The position numbers and the translations under genes are program-made. From Microbacterium sp. TPD7012 (GTDB lineage Bacteria > Actinomycetota > Actinomycetes > Actinomycetales > Microbacteriaceae), in NCBI RefSeq assembly GCF_003075395.1, contig NZ_QDFV01000002.1:310001-374000 (forward strand): a DNA stretch of 64,000 nt, read 5' to 3'. The notes under the pieces are model-generated. The model searched no databases. It saw only the letters and a list, made by a program, of their open reading frames with translations, and had not been told where the DNA came from. Below, in pieces: positions 16,879 to 24,655 of the stretch; position 1 is the stretch's first letter, and each line of letters opens with the position of its first letter.

Positions 16879-19041
16879 TCAGCCCTCCGCGGGAAGCCGC
16901 TCCGCCTCGAGCACGAGCGCCTGTCCCGGTCCGAGGAGTGGCAGACGGATGCCGCGCTGCGCGAGGGACGCGCCCGTCAGCACCACGTGTCCGCGTTCCA
17001 GCCACGGGGGCGGGGAGGGTTCGATCGCTCGCGGCATCCGCAGCTCCGCCACCGGCCGCACGAGGTACTGCGCGTCCGGATCGAGGTCGACGAGTCGGAG
17101 CAGGCGCGGAAGCGCCCGGTCGGAACTCGTCACCCGCGCGACCCTGACCACGGCGCGACTCGCATCCGGTGCCGTGACCGAGGTCACGCGCAGCCCGTCG
17201 TCGCCGCCGGCGGGGTGGGCGAGCAGGCCGGTGTGCAGCAGGCCGCGCAGTCGCCGGTACGCGGCGATCGCGTCACGGAGCTGGTCGAGCTCGTCCGGCG
17301 TGCACTCGGTGATGTCCCACTCGATCCCGAAGGAGCCGAACAGGGCGACGGCGATGCGCAGGCCCAGGCTCGTCTCACGACGAGTGGTGTGGGTCACCGG
17401 GGGTCCCACGTGCGAGCCGATGAGCTCGAGGGGGAGGAGCAGCTCGGTCCATCGCTGGATGTCGAGGCGCTCGATCGGATCGTTGGTGTCCGACGCCCAG
17501 ACCCGATCGGTGCGCTCCAGCACGCCGAGATCGACACGTGCTCCGCCGGAGGCGCAGGACTCGATCTCCAGACCCGGATGCCGCCTGCGCACGGCGTCGA
17601 GCAGGGCGTACACCGCGAGGGTGTGGCGGTGCACGCCGGCACGGCCGTCGTGCACCGCCTCGATGAGGTCGCGGTTCTGATCCCACTTGATGTAGTCGAG
17701 CCCGTACTCGGACACCACCCGCGAGATGGACTCGACGAGATATTCGAACACGGCGGGGTTCGCGACGTCGAGCACGTACTGGTTCCGCCAGGTGCGCACG
17801 CCCGCCTCCGGATCCTGCAGCAGCCAATCGGGGTGCGCCCGCGCGAGGTCCGAGTCGACGTTGACCATCTCGGGTTCGAACCAGAGCCCGAACTGCATAC
17901 CGAGGCGGCGCACCTCGTCGGCGAGCGGATGCAGCCCCTCCGGCCACATCTCGAGGTCGACGCTCCAGTCGCCGAGGCCGGCGACGTCGCTGCGTCGGCC
18001 GAGGAACCATCCGTCGTCGAGCACGAAGCGCTCCACGCCGATGTCGGCCGCCGTCTTGGCGAGGGTGCGCAGCCGCTCGATGTCGTGGTGGAAGTACACG
18101 GCCTCCCAGGTGTTCAGGGTGACCGGCCGCGTGGAGGGATGGCCGACGCGCGCGCGGAGCGAGGCGTGCAGGCGCGCACCGAGCCCGTCGAGCCCGCGGT
18201 CGCTCCAGACGAACGCCGCCGTGGGGGCCCGGAATCGGTCTCCGGGTGCGAGGACCATCTCGCCGGCGCGCAGCAGCGGTCCCGCGCCGAGCAGAGTCGG
18301 AGCCTCGGGGAGGGCGTCATGGCGGTAGACGGAGTCGGCGCTCCAGGCGAGGTGGACGGCCCACGCCTCACCGGTGCGGTCGCCGAAGCCGGCGGTGCCG
18401 AGCGTCAGCAGCATCGGCGAATCGTGCCCGGTGCGGCCGCGGCGGGATTCGCGCACGCGGCTGCCCTCGAGGAGACGCGTGCGCTGGGGGCTGCGCTCCC
18501 TGGTCCACCGGCCCGAGAAGTCGAGCGCATCGGCGGCGAGGTCGCCGACCGGCATGGTCGCCTCGAGCGCGAGCAGCTCCAGGTCGTCGTCACCGGTGTT
18601 GACGACCTCGTGGGTCACACGGAGCACGCCGGCGTCGTCGAGATGCATGTCCGTGTGCAGCTCGAGGCCGTCGGCGTGCGCCGTGACGCGCAGACCGGTC
18701 TCGTCACCTCGGGTCTCAACGCTGTGCCATCGCGGCACGCAGATGCGTCCCGCTCGATGAGCGGCGAATCCCGGGCGTCCCTCCCAGCCGTCGTGCTCGC
18801 TCGGGAGGAGGGTGATCGGCCATTCCGCATCGAGTGCGCTCGGCGAGACCTGACGACGCGAGGCGAGCACCAGCTCCTGCCTGTCGGCAGGGCCGAGGGG
18901 GCCGCCCCAGTGCAGGACCTCCGGAAGGCCGTCGTCTCGGGACACCACGGCCACCTCCACGCCGCCGCCGCGGAGGGCGTGGTGCCGAGTACCGGGCAGG
19001 TCCGCCCGCGTGTCAGCCGATCGCAGGTCGGTCGATGTCAT
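16879..19041 (-). CDS. GH36 alpha-galactosidase (third copy)
   Basis: A 720-residue alpha-galactosidase with WFEPEM, the nucleophile motif YIKWDQNRD, IESCASGGAR and ASDTNDPIER. It is closely paralogous to the gene at 4621-6843. The ATG at 19041 is preferred over a GTG at 19107. It aligns with the paralogue's N-terminus, and a promoter with -35 at 19131-19136 and -10 at 19108-19113 places transcription start near 19101, downstream of the GTG. Upstream lies a ROK-type operator shared with module B. No signal peptide is visible. Likely substrates are alpha-galactosides imported by the sugar transporter at 20476-23710. Confidence 0.92.
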   Translation of the reverse strand: MTSTDLRSADTRADLPGTRHHALRGGGVEVAVVSRDDGLPEVLHWGGPLGPADRQELVLASRRQVSPSALDAEWPITLLPSEHDGWEGRPGFAAHRAGRICVPRWHSVETRGDETGLRVTAHADGLELHTDMHLDDAGVLRVTHEVVNTGDDDLELLALEATMPVGDLAADALDFSGRWTRERSPQRTRLLEGSRVRESRRGRTGHDSPMLLTLGTAGFGDRTGEAWAVHLAWSADSVYRHDALPEAPTLLGAGPLLRAGEMVLAPGDRFRAPTAAFVWSDRGLDGLGARLHASLRARVGHPSTRPVTLNTWEAVYFHHDIERLRTLAKTAADIGVERFVLDDGWFLGRRSDVAGLGDWSVDLEMWPEGLHPLADEVRRLGMQFGLWFEPEMVNVDSDLARAHPDWLLQDPEAGVRTWRNQYVLDVANPAVFEYLVESISRVVSEYGLDYIKWDQNRDLIEAVHDGRAGVHRHTLAVYALLDAVRRRHPGLEIESCASGGARVDLGVLERTDRVWASDTNDPIERLDIQRWTELLLPLELIGSHVGPPVTHTTRRETSLGLRIAVALFGSFGIEWDITECTPDELDQLRDAIAAYRRLRGLLHTGLLAHPAGGDDGLRVTSVTAPDASRAVVRVARVTSSDRALPRLLRLVDLDPDAQYLVRPVAELRMPRAIEPSPPPWLERGHVVLTGASLAQRGIRLPLLGPGQALVLEAERLPAEG

Positions 19042-19107
19042 GGGCGCTGCGCTTTCCTCGGAGAGGCCGTGCTTCGACGGCTCGGAGGCGAAGGCCCCCG
19101 GCGTCAC

Positions 19108-19153
19108 AGCTTGCTGGGAATCGGCGCGTTTGTCAACAAACGAAACTAACGCG
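19108..19153 (-). promoter_or_regulatory. Promoter plus ROK operator for the GH36 gene
   Basis: Read on the minus strand, TTAGTTTCGTTTGTTGACAA lies within 19126-19153. TTGACA (19136-19131) also serves as a -35, followed by a 17-nt spacer and CAAGCT as a weak -10. Within a 25-nt core, 23 bases match the site at 20362-20386. A repressor bound here would cover the -35. Confidence 0.7.
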
Positions 19154-19155
19154 GT

Positions 19156-20310
19156 CTAGAAGCGCAGGACCGTGCGGATGCCGAGAACCGCGGCCGCGCG
19201 CGCCCATTCGTTGAACTGGAAGGGCTGCACGTCGAGCTCGAGCGGCTCGGATCCCGCGCTGAGGACCCCGTCGATCGCGGCACGGATCTCGGGCTCCGCC
19301 AGCTCCCACACCGGCAGCCCGTCGCCGGTCAGGATGATCTTCTGCGGATCGATGCCGTTGGCGACGGTCGCGATGAGTACGCCCAGTGCGGTGCCGGCGT
19401 CGCGGAAGGCCTGCAGAGCTGCGGGATGCCCGTGGCGGGCATGCGCGACCGCCTCCGGGTAGTCGGCGGCGGCTCCCTGCAGCGATCGGACGATCCACTC
19501 GTTGGTGAGGTAGACCGACGCGCACCCACGGTGGCCTTCGGGGCAGAAGGGGCCGGCGCCGTCGATCTTCAGATGGTCGAGGCGACCCGCTCGGCCATGG
19601 AATCCGGCGACGAGGCGATCGTCGATCACGAGGCCGAGACCGATGCCGGCGCCCACCGTGATGAGCGCCAGCGACGGGCATCCGGCCCCGGCGCCGAACC
19701 AGTGCTCGGTGGCGGTGAGCGCACGGACGTCGTTCTCCGTGGCTATCGGAATGCCCAGTTCGGAAGTGAGAATCTCGGCGAGCGGGACATCCTTCCACCC
19801 GAGGAACGGCGAGTCGACGACGAGCTGCCGGTCCTGGGTCAGATCGCCGGCGACGCACACCCCGCCGGCGACGATGTCGTCGAACTGCTCCGAGAAGCCG
19901 GTGAAGATCTCCGCGATCCTGGCCACGACGTCGGCCACGTCTCGCGACTCGAGCGCCTCCTCGGCGGTCGCGACCTCGTGCGCGCCGAGATCGACGACGG
20001 CGGCGAAGATCGCGTCGCCGGTGAGCTTGACGCCGAAGAAGTGTCGGGCTTCCGGTGCGATGTCGAACAGCTCGCTCGGGCGGCCCGTCCATGCGCGCTG
20101 CTCGGTCGCCCCCTCGATGATCAGACCGTGGTCGAGGAGGTTGCGGGTGATGCGGGTGAGGCTGGCACGGGAGACACCCAGGCGACGGGCGATCTCGGCG
20201 CGGGGGAGCGGCCCGTGGATGAGGACCTCGCGCAGCGTCTCACGCTCGCCGTGATTCAGTTTCGGCCAGGCGGGGGCCTCGACGTTTGCGGGTGCGGAAC
20301 TCTTCGGCAT
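19156..20310 (-). CDS. ROK-family transcriptional repressor
   Basis: A 384-residue repressor. The winged helix-turn-helix (about 20-70, with LPRAEIARRLGVSRASLTR) is followed by the ROK core with TVGAGIGLGLVI and the cysteine motif CPEGHRGCAS, in which the usual glutamate after GC-x is Ser. The ATG at 20310 is chosen because the frame upstream runs into the promoter and operator, and it matches the length of the family. It lies between two copies of an almost identical operator: one before the GH36 gene it precedes, the other before the divergent sugar-importer operon. It therefore very likely controls module B. The inducer is unknown, probably a galactose- or galactoside-type sugar. Confidence 0.92.
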   Translation of the reverse strand: MPKSSAPANVEAPAWPKLNHGERETLREVLIHGPLPRAEIARRLGVSRASLTRITRNLLDHGLIIEGATEQRAWTGRPSELFDIAPEARHFFGVKLTGDAIFAAVVDLGAHEVATAEEALESRDVADVVARIAEIFTGFSEQFDDIVAGGVCVAGDLTQDRQLVVDSPFLGWKDVPLAEILTSELGIPIATENDVRALTATEHWFGAGAGCPSLALITVGAGIGLGLVIDDRLVAGFHGRAGRLDHLKIDGAGPFCPEGHRGCASVYLTNEWIVRSLQGAAADYPEAVAHARHGHPAALQAFRDAGTALGVLIATVANGIDPQKIILTGDGLPVWELAEPEIRAAIDGVLSAGSEPLELDVQPFQFNEWARAAAVLGIRTVLRF

Positions 20311-20361
20311 GACGGTTCTCTCTTCGTTCACCCCCATCATGCCGTACGAAGAATTCGCGAA

Positions 20362-20404
20362 GTTAGTTTCACTTGTTGACAAACGCGGCGGGCGACGGCA
20401 ATCT
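20362..20404 (+). promoter_or_regulatory. Promoter plus ROK operator for the sugar ABC operon
   Basis: GTTAGTTTCACTTGTTGACA begins the site (20362-20381). TTGACA at 20376-20381 doubles as the -35, followed by a 17-nt spacer and CAATCT (20399-20404). The architecture matches the GH36 promoter at 19108-19153, with the operator overlapping the -35. Confidence 0.7.
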
Positions 20405-20475
20405 AGGTGAGCCGGCATTGTGACCGGTCCCGATGCCGGAGAGTCCGGCGCACACAGCAATCAAAGGAGATGTTG

Positions 20476-21774
20476 ATGCGCACTCATCGACCGCTTGCCG
20501 CCGCCGTGGCGGGACTTGCCATCATCGGTGTCGCCGGCCTGGCCGGCTGCTCAGGTTCCGACGCGAACAGCGACGGCCCGGTGCAGCTCGAGTACTGGGC
20601 GTGGGCCTCGAACTCGCAGGACGTCGTCGACCAGTGGAACAAGGAGAACCCCGACATCCAGGTCAAATACACCGATGCCGGCGGCGGGACCGACTCCTCG
20701 GCGAAGCTACTGACGGCCAACCGCGCGGGGAACGCACCGGACGTCGCGCTCGTCGAGTACACGACCCTCCCCGCCATGATCGTGGCAGACGTTCCCGCCG
20801 ACATCACCGAGTACGTGAGCGACGTCGAGGACGCCTTCACCGAGGGGACCTGGGCGCAGACCACCTTCGGCGGCGTCGTGTACGGCATCCCGCAGGACGT
20901 CGGGCCGATGGCGAACGTCTACCGCGCCGATCGCTTCGCGGAGCTCGGCGTCACGCCGCCGAAGACCTGGGCCGAGTTCCGGACGGCCGCCGAAGCCATC
21001 AAGGCCGCCGATCCCGCGACGGTGATCGCGACCCTCCCGCCTGCCGAGTTCGGATTCTGGGCGGGCGTGTCGACCCAGGCCGGTGCCCAGTGGTGGTCGA
21101 GCGAGGGTGACGAGTGGACCGTCGGCATCGCCGACGAACCGTCTCTCGAAGTCGCCGACTTCTTCCAGGCGCTCGTCGAGGACGGGCTGGTGAGCACGGA
21201 CCCGCTGCTGACGCCCGAGTACAACGCCGCGCTGAACAACGGCACGATGCTCTCCTGGCCCTCGGCGGTCTGGGCGCCCAGCGTGATCGAGAACGTCGCG
21301 GCCGACACGAGCGGCGGCTGGGAGATGGCTCCGCTCCCGCAGTGGACCGAAGGCGATGCGGCCGTGCCGTACCAGGGCGGATCCGCTCTCGTGGTCACCA
21401 CGAGCAGCGACCACCCCGAGGAGGCCGCGAAGTTCGCCAAGTGGCTGAACGCCTCGGAAGAGGGCAACGACCTCATGATCAACACGCAGTCCCTGTATCC
21501 GGCGGCGATCGCCGGCCAGGAGATGACCGAGAGCAACGATCCTCCGGCCCTGATGCCGCAGCAGACCGACTTCTACAGCGTCGCGGCCGAGATCTCGGCG
21601 GACACGATCCCGGTCACCTGGGGCCCGAACGTCAATCTCGCACGCACGGTGTTCGCCGACGAGCTGCAGAAGGCCATCGACAACGGCACTCCCTGGCGTG
21701 ACGCCTTCATCGCCACTCAGAAGGCCGTGATCGACGACATGGTCAAGAGCGGTTTCACCGTCACGAACGACTGA
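20476..21774 (+). CDS. Sugar ABC importer solute-binding lipoprotein (CUT1, SBP_bac_1)
   Basis: A 432-residue extracellular binding protein with a lipoprotein signal and lipobox VAGLAG-Cys near residue 25. The ATG at 20476 is preferred because AAAGGAG (20463-20469) is 6 nt upstream; an ATG at 20470 abuts it, and a GTG at 20407 lies at or before the predicted transcription start. The mature protein has the family-1 fold typical of maltose- or multiple-sugar-binding proteins. It heads the operon of two permeases, an aldo/keto reductase and GH42. No ATPase gene is present, as is common for CUT1 systems that share an MsiK-type ATPase encoded elsewhere. Confidence 0.92.
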   Translation: MRTHRPLAAAVAGLAIIGVAGLAGCSGSDANSDGPVQLEYWAWASNSQDVVDQWNKENPDIQVKYTDAGGGTDSSAKLLTANRAGNAPDVALVEYTTLPAMIVADVPADITEYVSDVEDAFTEGTWAQTTFGGVVYGIPQDVGPMANVYRADRFAELGVTPPKTWAEFRTAAEAIKAADPATVIATLPPAEFGFWAGVSTQAGAQWWSSEGDEWTVGIADEPSLEVADFFQALVEDGLVSTDPLLTPEYNAALNNGTMLSWPSAVWAPSVIENVAADTSGGWEMAPLPQWTEGDAAVPYQGGSALVVTTSSDHPEEAAKFAKWLNASEEGNDLMINTQSLYPAAIAGQEMTESNDPPALMPQQTDFYSVAAEISADTIPVTWGPNVNLARTVFADELQKAIDNGTPWRDAFIATQKAVIDDMVKSGFTVTND

Positions 21775-21779
21775 CCGGT

Positions 21780-21808
21780 GAGGGGTGCCGACATTCTCGG
21801 CACCCCTC
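21780..21808 (+). terminator. Intra-operon stem-loop after the binding-protein gene
   Basis: A perfect 12-bp stem (21780-21791 with 21797-21808) and a CATTC loop start a few bases after the lipoprotein stop. The following permease continues in the same direction without an obvious new promoter. It probably acts as an attenuating terminator or 3' stabiliser that keeps binding-protein levels above permease levels. Confidence 0.6.
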
Positions 21809-21842
21809 CCGCCGGCCGACCGCAGACAGAAGCGAGGCAGGA

Positions 21843-22796
21843 ATGACCACCGCAACCCCGCGACGAGCCGCGACGGCGGCCGCATCGTCGAAGCCCAGAC
21901 GGGCGAGGTCGAATCGACTCGCGCCCTATCTGTTCACGACGCCCGCGATCGTGCTCTACATCGTCTTCACGGTGATCCCGGTCGCGTATGCGATCTGGCT
22001 GAGCCTGCGTGCCTACCGGGTGACGGGAGGGGCGCTCGGCCGCAAGCAGGACGTGTTCGTCTGGTTCGAGAACTATCTCGCCGTGCTGCAGGACGAGACG
22101 TTCCTCGCCGGGTTCGGAAGGCTGCTGATCTACGGGGTCATCGCGATCCCGCTGACGCTCGGCCTCGCGCTGCTCTTCGCTCTCCTGCTCGACGCGCCGG
22201 CGGTGCGCGCCAAGCGATTCAGCCGGACGGCGATCTTCATCCCCTATGCGGTTCCCGGCGTCGTCGCGGCGCTCCTCTGGGGCTTCATGTACCTGCCGAG
22301 CACGAGCCCGTTCTCCTTCCTGACCAAGGCGGCGGGCCTCGGCCCCATCCCGTTCCTCGAGGAGTCGGGCATCTTCGGTTCCCTCGCGAACATCGCGATC
22401 TGGGGCGGCGTCGGCTTCAACATGATCATCATCTACACCTCGCTGCGCGGCATCCCCGCCGACATCTACGAGTCGGCGCGGCTCGACGGCGCGAACGAGC
22501 TGCAGATCGCGTGGCGGATCAAGATCCCGCTGGTGATGCCGGCGCTCGTGCTCACCGGGTTCTTCTCCCTCATCGGAACCATCCAGCTCTACAGCGAGCC
22601 GGCGACCCTGCGGCCGATGACCAGCACGATCTCGGCGAGCTGGGTTCCCCTGATGGCCATCTACCGCGATGCGTTCGGCACGGACAATCTGCCGCAGGCA
22701 GCGGCAGCGTCCACTCTTCTCGCGGTCGGCACGGTGCTCGTGTCGGCGCTCGTCCTCCGGCTCGTGAACCGCCGACGGAACGGAATGGAATCATGA
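21843..22796 (+). CDS. Sugar ABC importer permease (MalF-like)
   Basis: A 317-residue membrane protein. A basic N-terminal tail is followed by about six membrane spans, starting near residue 28. The ATPase-contact loop is IYESARLDGANELQIAWRIK, the classical EAA-type motif. A GAGGCAGGA ribosome site precedes the ATG. The stop overlaps the start of the next permease (ATGA). It forms the channel with the 22793 product for the ligand of the 20476 lipoprotein. Confidence 0.93.
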   Translation: MTTATPRRAATAAASSKPRRARSNRLAPYLFTTPAIVLYIVFTVIPVAYAIWLSLRAYRVTGGALGRKQDVFVWFENYLAVLQDETFLAGFGRLLIYGVIAIPLTLGLALLFALLLDAPAVRAKRFSRTAIFIPYAVPGVVAALLWGFMYLPSTSPFSFLTKAAGLGPIPFLEESGIFGSLANIAIWGGVGFNMIIIYTSLRGIPADIYESARLDGANELQIAWRIKIPLVMPALVLTGFFSLIGTIQLYSEPATLRPMTSTISASWVPLMAIYRDAFGTDNLPQAAAASTLLAVGTVLVSALVLRLVNRRRNGMES

Positions 22797-23710
22797 CCTC
22801 CACGATGACGCGATCGATCGTGCTCGGCGACGAGAAGAACCGCTCCGCGCGCTCCCGGCGAGCCGGCGAGCGCAGCCGTCAGGGCGGCTGGGGCGTGCTC
22901 CCGACGATCGTGCTGATCGTCGGCGCGATCTACTGCCTGATCCCGGTGGCGTGGGTCTTCACCGCGGCGACCAAGTCCCGCAGCGAGCTCTTCACCACGT
23001 TCACCTTCGCGCCGGGAAGCGGCCTCTGGGAGAACCTGGTCGAGGTGTTCACCTATGAGGACGGCCAGTACCTCCTCTGGTGCCTCAACTCCCTGCTCTA
23101 CTCGGGCGTCGCCTCGGTCCTCTCCGTCTTCGTCTCGGCGATGGCGGGCTTCGCTCTGGCGAAGTACAGCTTCCGCGGACGGAACGCGATCTTCTTCGGC
23201 TTCCTCGTCGGCATCCTCATCCCGGGCATCGTGCTGGCGGTGCCGCAGTACCTGCTGATGTCCACCGTGGGGATCACCGGGACGCAGTGGTCGGTGCTGC
23301 TGCCGAGCATCGTCAGCCCGTTCGGGATCTACCTCTGCCGGGTCTATGCGATGTCGGCCGTCCCGCAGGAGACCCTCGAGGCCGCCCGCATCGACGGCGC
23401 CGGTGAATGGCGCATCTTCCGGATGATCGTGCTGCCGCTGATGGTGCCCGGCATGGTGACCGTTTTCCTCCTGCACTTCATCGGCACGTGGAACAACTTC
23501 CTGCTGCCGTACATCATGCTCTCGGATCAGGACCTGTACCCGCTCACCGTCGGCCTGTTCACCCTGCTGTCGAAGGGCTCGGGCAGTCCTGCGCTGTACT
23601 CCGTGGCGATCACCGGCGCAGCGATCTCGATCATCCCGCTCGTCGCTCTCGTGCTGTCGCTTCAGCGGTACTGGCGTCTGGATCTCGTGTCGGGAGGGAT
23701 CAAGGGATGA
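22793..23710 (+). CDS. Sugar ABC importer permease (MalG-like)
   Basis: A 305-residue membrane protein with about six spans and the EAA loop LEAARIDGAGEWRIFRMIV. The ATG at 22793 overlaps the preceding stop by 4 nt, and its own stop overlaps the aldo/keto reductase start by 4 nt. A longer open frame extends upstream in the same phase, but it only shadows the preceding permease. The C-terminal LQRYWRLDLVSGGIKG is typical of MalG-type subunits. Confidence 0.93.
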   Translation: MTSTMTRSIVLGDEKNRSARSRRAGERSRQGGWGVLPTIVLIVGAIYCLIPVAWVFTAATKSRSELFTTFTFAPGSGLWENLVEVFTYEDGQYLLWCLNSLLYSGVASVLSVFVSAMAGFALAKYSFRGRNAIFFGFLVGILIPGIVLAVPQYLLMSTVGITGTQWSVLLPSIVSPFGIYLCRVYAMSAVPQETLEAARIDGAGEWRIFRMIVLPLMVPGMVTVFLLHFIGTWNNFLLPYIMLSDQDLYPLTVGLFTLLSKGSGSPALYSVAITGAAISIIPLVALVLSLQRYWRLDLVSGGIKG

Positions 23711-24645
23711 CAGTGCCCGAGGCGATACCCGCGCGCGTCCTGCCTCCGCTCAGCGTCGGAGCGAGCCCGCTCGGCGGAGCCGCGACGACCTACGGCTACG
23801 ACGTCGAGGAGACCGTCGCGATCCGCACCGTGCAGCACCTCCTCGCGAGCCCCGTCCGTTCCATCGACACCTCCAATCAGTATTCCGGCGGAGAGAGCGA
23901 ACGGCGCATCGGCCGTGCCATCGAGGCATCCGGGGGGCTTCCGGACGACTTCGTGCTCGCCACGAAAGCCGACCCGCTTCCCGGCGACACCAGCTTCTCG
24001 GGCGAACGCGTGCGCCGCTCCTTCCTGGAGAGCACGGCGAGGCTGGGCGGTGCCCGCTTCGGCGTCTTCTACCTGCACGACCCCGAGTGGTTCGACTTCG
24101 ACACGATGGTCGGCCCCGGCAGCGCCGTCGAGGCGATGGTCGACCTCAAGCGGGAGGGTCTCGTCGACGCGATCGGCGTCGCGGGCGGCGACCTCGGGGA
24201 GATGCGACGGTACGTCGATCTCGGAGTCTTCGACGTCGTGCTCAACCACAACCGCTACACGCTGCTGGATCGGTCGGCGGGATCGCTCATCGACCACGCG
24301 ATCGAGAGCGGGGTCGCGTTCGTGAACGCGGCCCCGTACGCGAGCGGCATCCTCGCGCGTCCTGCTGCCGCTCGACCCACGTACCGTTACCGGCCACCCA
24401 GCTACGAGATCGTCGCGACGACGGCGCGGCTGCGAGAGGCCTGCGCGCGCCACGACGTGCCGCTGCCGGCCGTGGCGCTGCAGTTCTCCACGCGGGACAC
24501 GCGCATCGCCTCCACGGTGGTCGGCGTCTCCGCGCCACAGCGCGTCGACGAACTCGTCGAGAACGACCGCATCCGCGTGCCTGCGGATCTCTGGAACGAG
24601 GTCGCGGACATCATCGACACCGACCTCTCCCATCTCTCCACCTGA
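23707..24645 (+). CDS. Aldo/keto reductase (aldose/L-fucose-dehydrogenase-like)
   Basis: A 312-residue NAD(P)-dependent oxidoreductase of the AKR fold. The predicted tetrad is Asp54 and Tyr59 (in SIDTSNQYSGGESE), Lys87 and His124 (in FYLHDPEW). The arrangement resembles D-threo-aldose or L-fucose/galactose 1-dehydrogenases, so it may oxidise the free galactose or fucose released in the cell. It is coupled to the permease by a 4-nt overlap and lies 10 nt before the GH42 gene. The exact sugar is not settled by sequence. Confidence 0.85.
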   Translation: MTVPEAIPARVLPPLSVGASPLGGAATTYGYDVEETVAIRTVQHLLASPVRSIDTSNQYSGGESERRIGRAIEASGGLPDDFVLATKADPLPGDTSFSGERVRRSFLESTARLGGARFGVFYLHDPEWFDFDTMVGPGSAVEAMVDLKREGLVDAIGVAGGDLGEMRRYVDLGVFDVVLNHNRYTLLDRSAGSLIDHAIESGVAFVNAAPYASGILARPAAARPTYRYRPPSYEIVATTARLREACARHDVPLPAVALQFSTRDTRIASTVVGVSAPQRVDELVENDRIRVPADLWNEVADIIDTDLSHLST

Positions 24646-24655
24646 AGGACGACGG

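Noticed and set aside
19042..19107. Longer GH36 start at GTG 19107
   Set aside because: It lies upstream of the predicted transcription start and adds residues absent from the paralogue.
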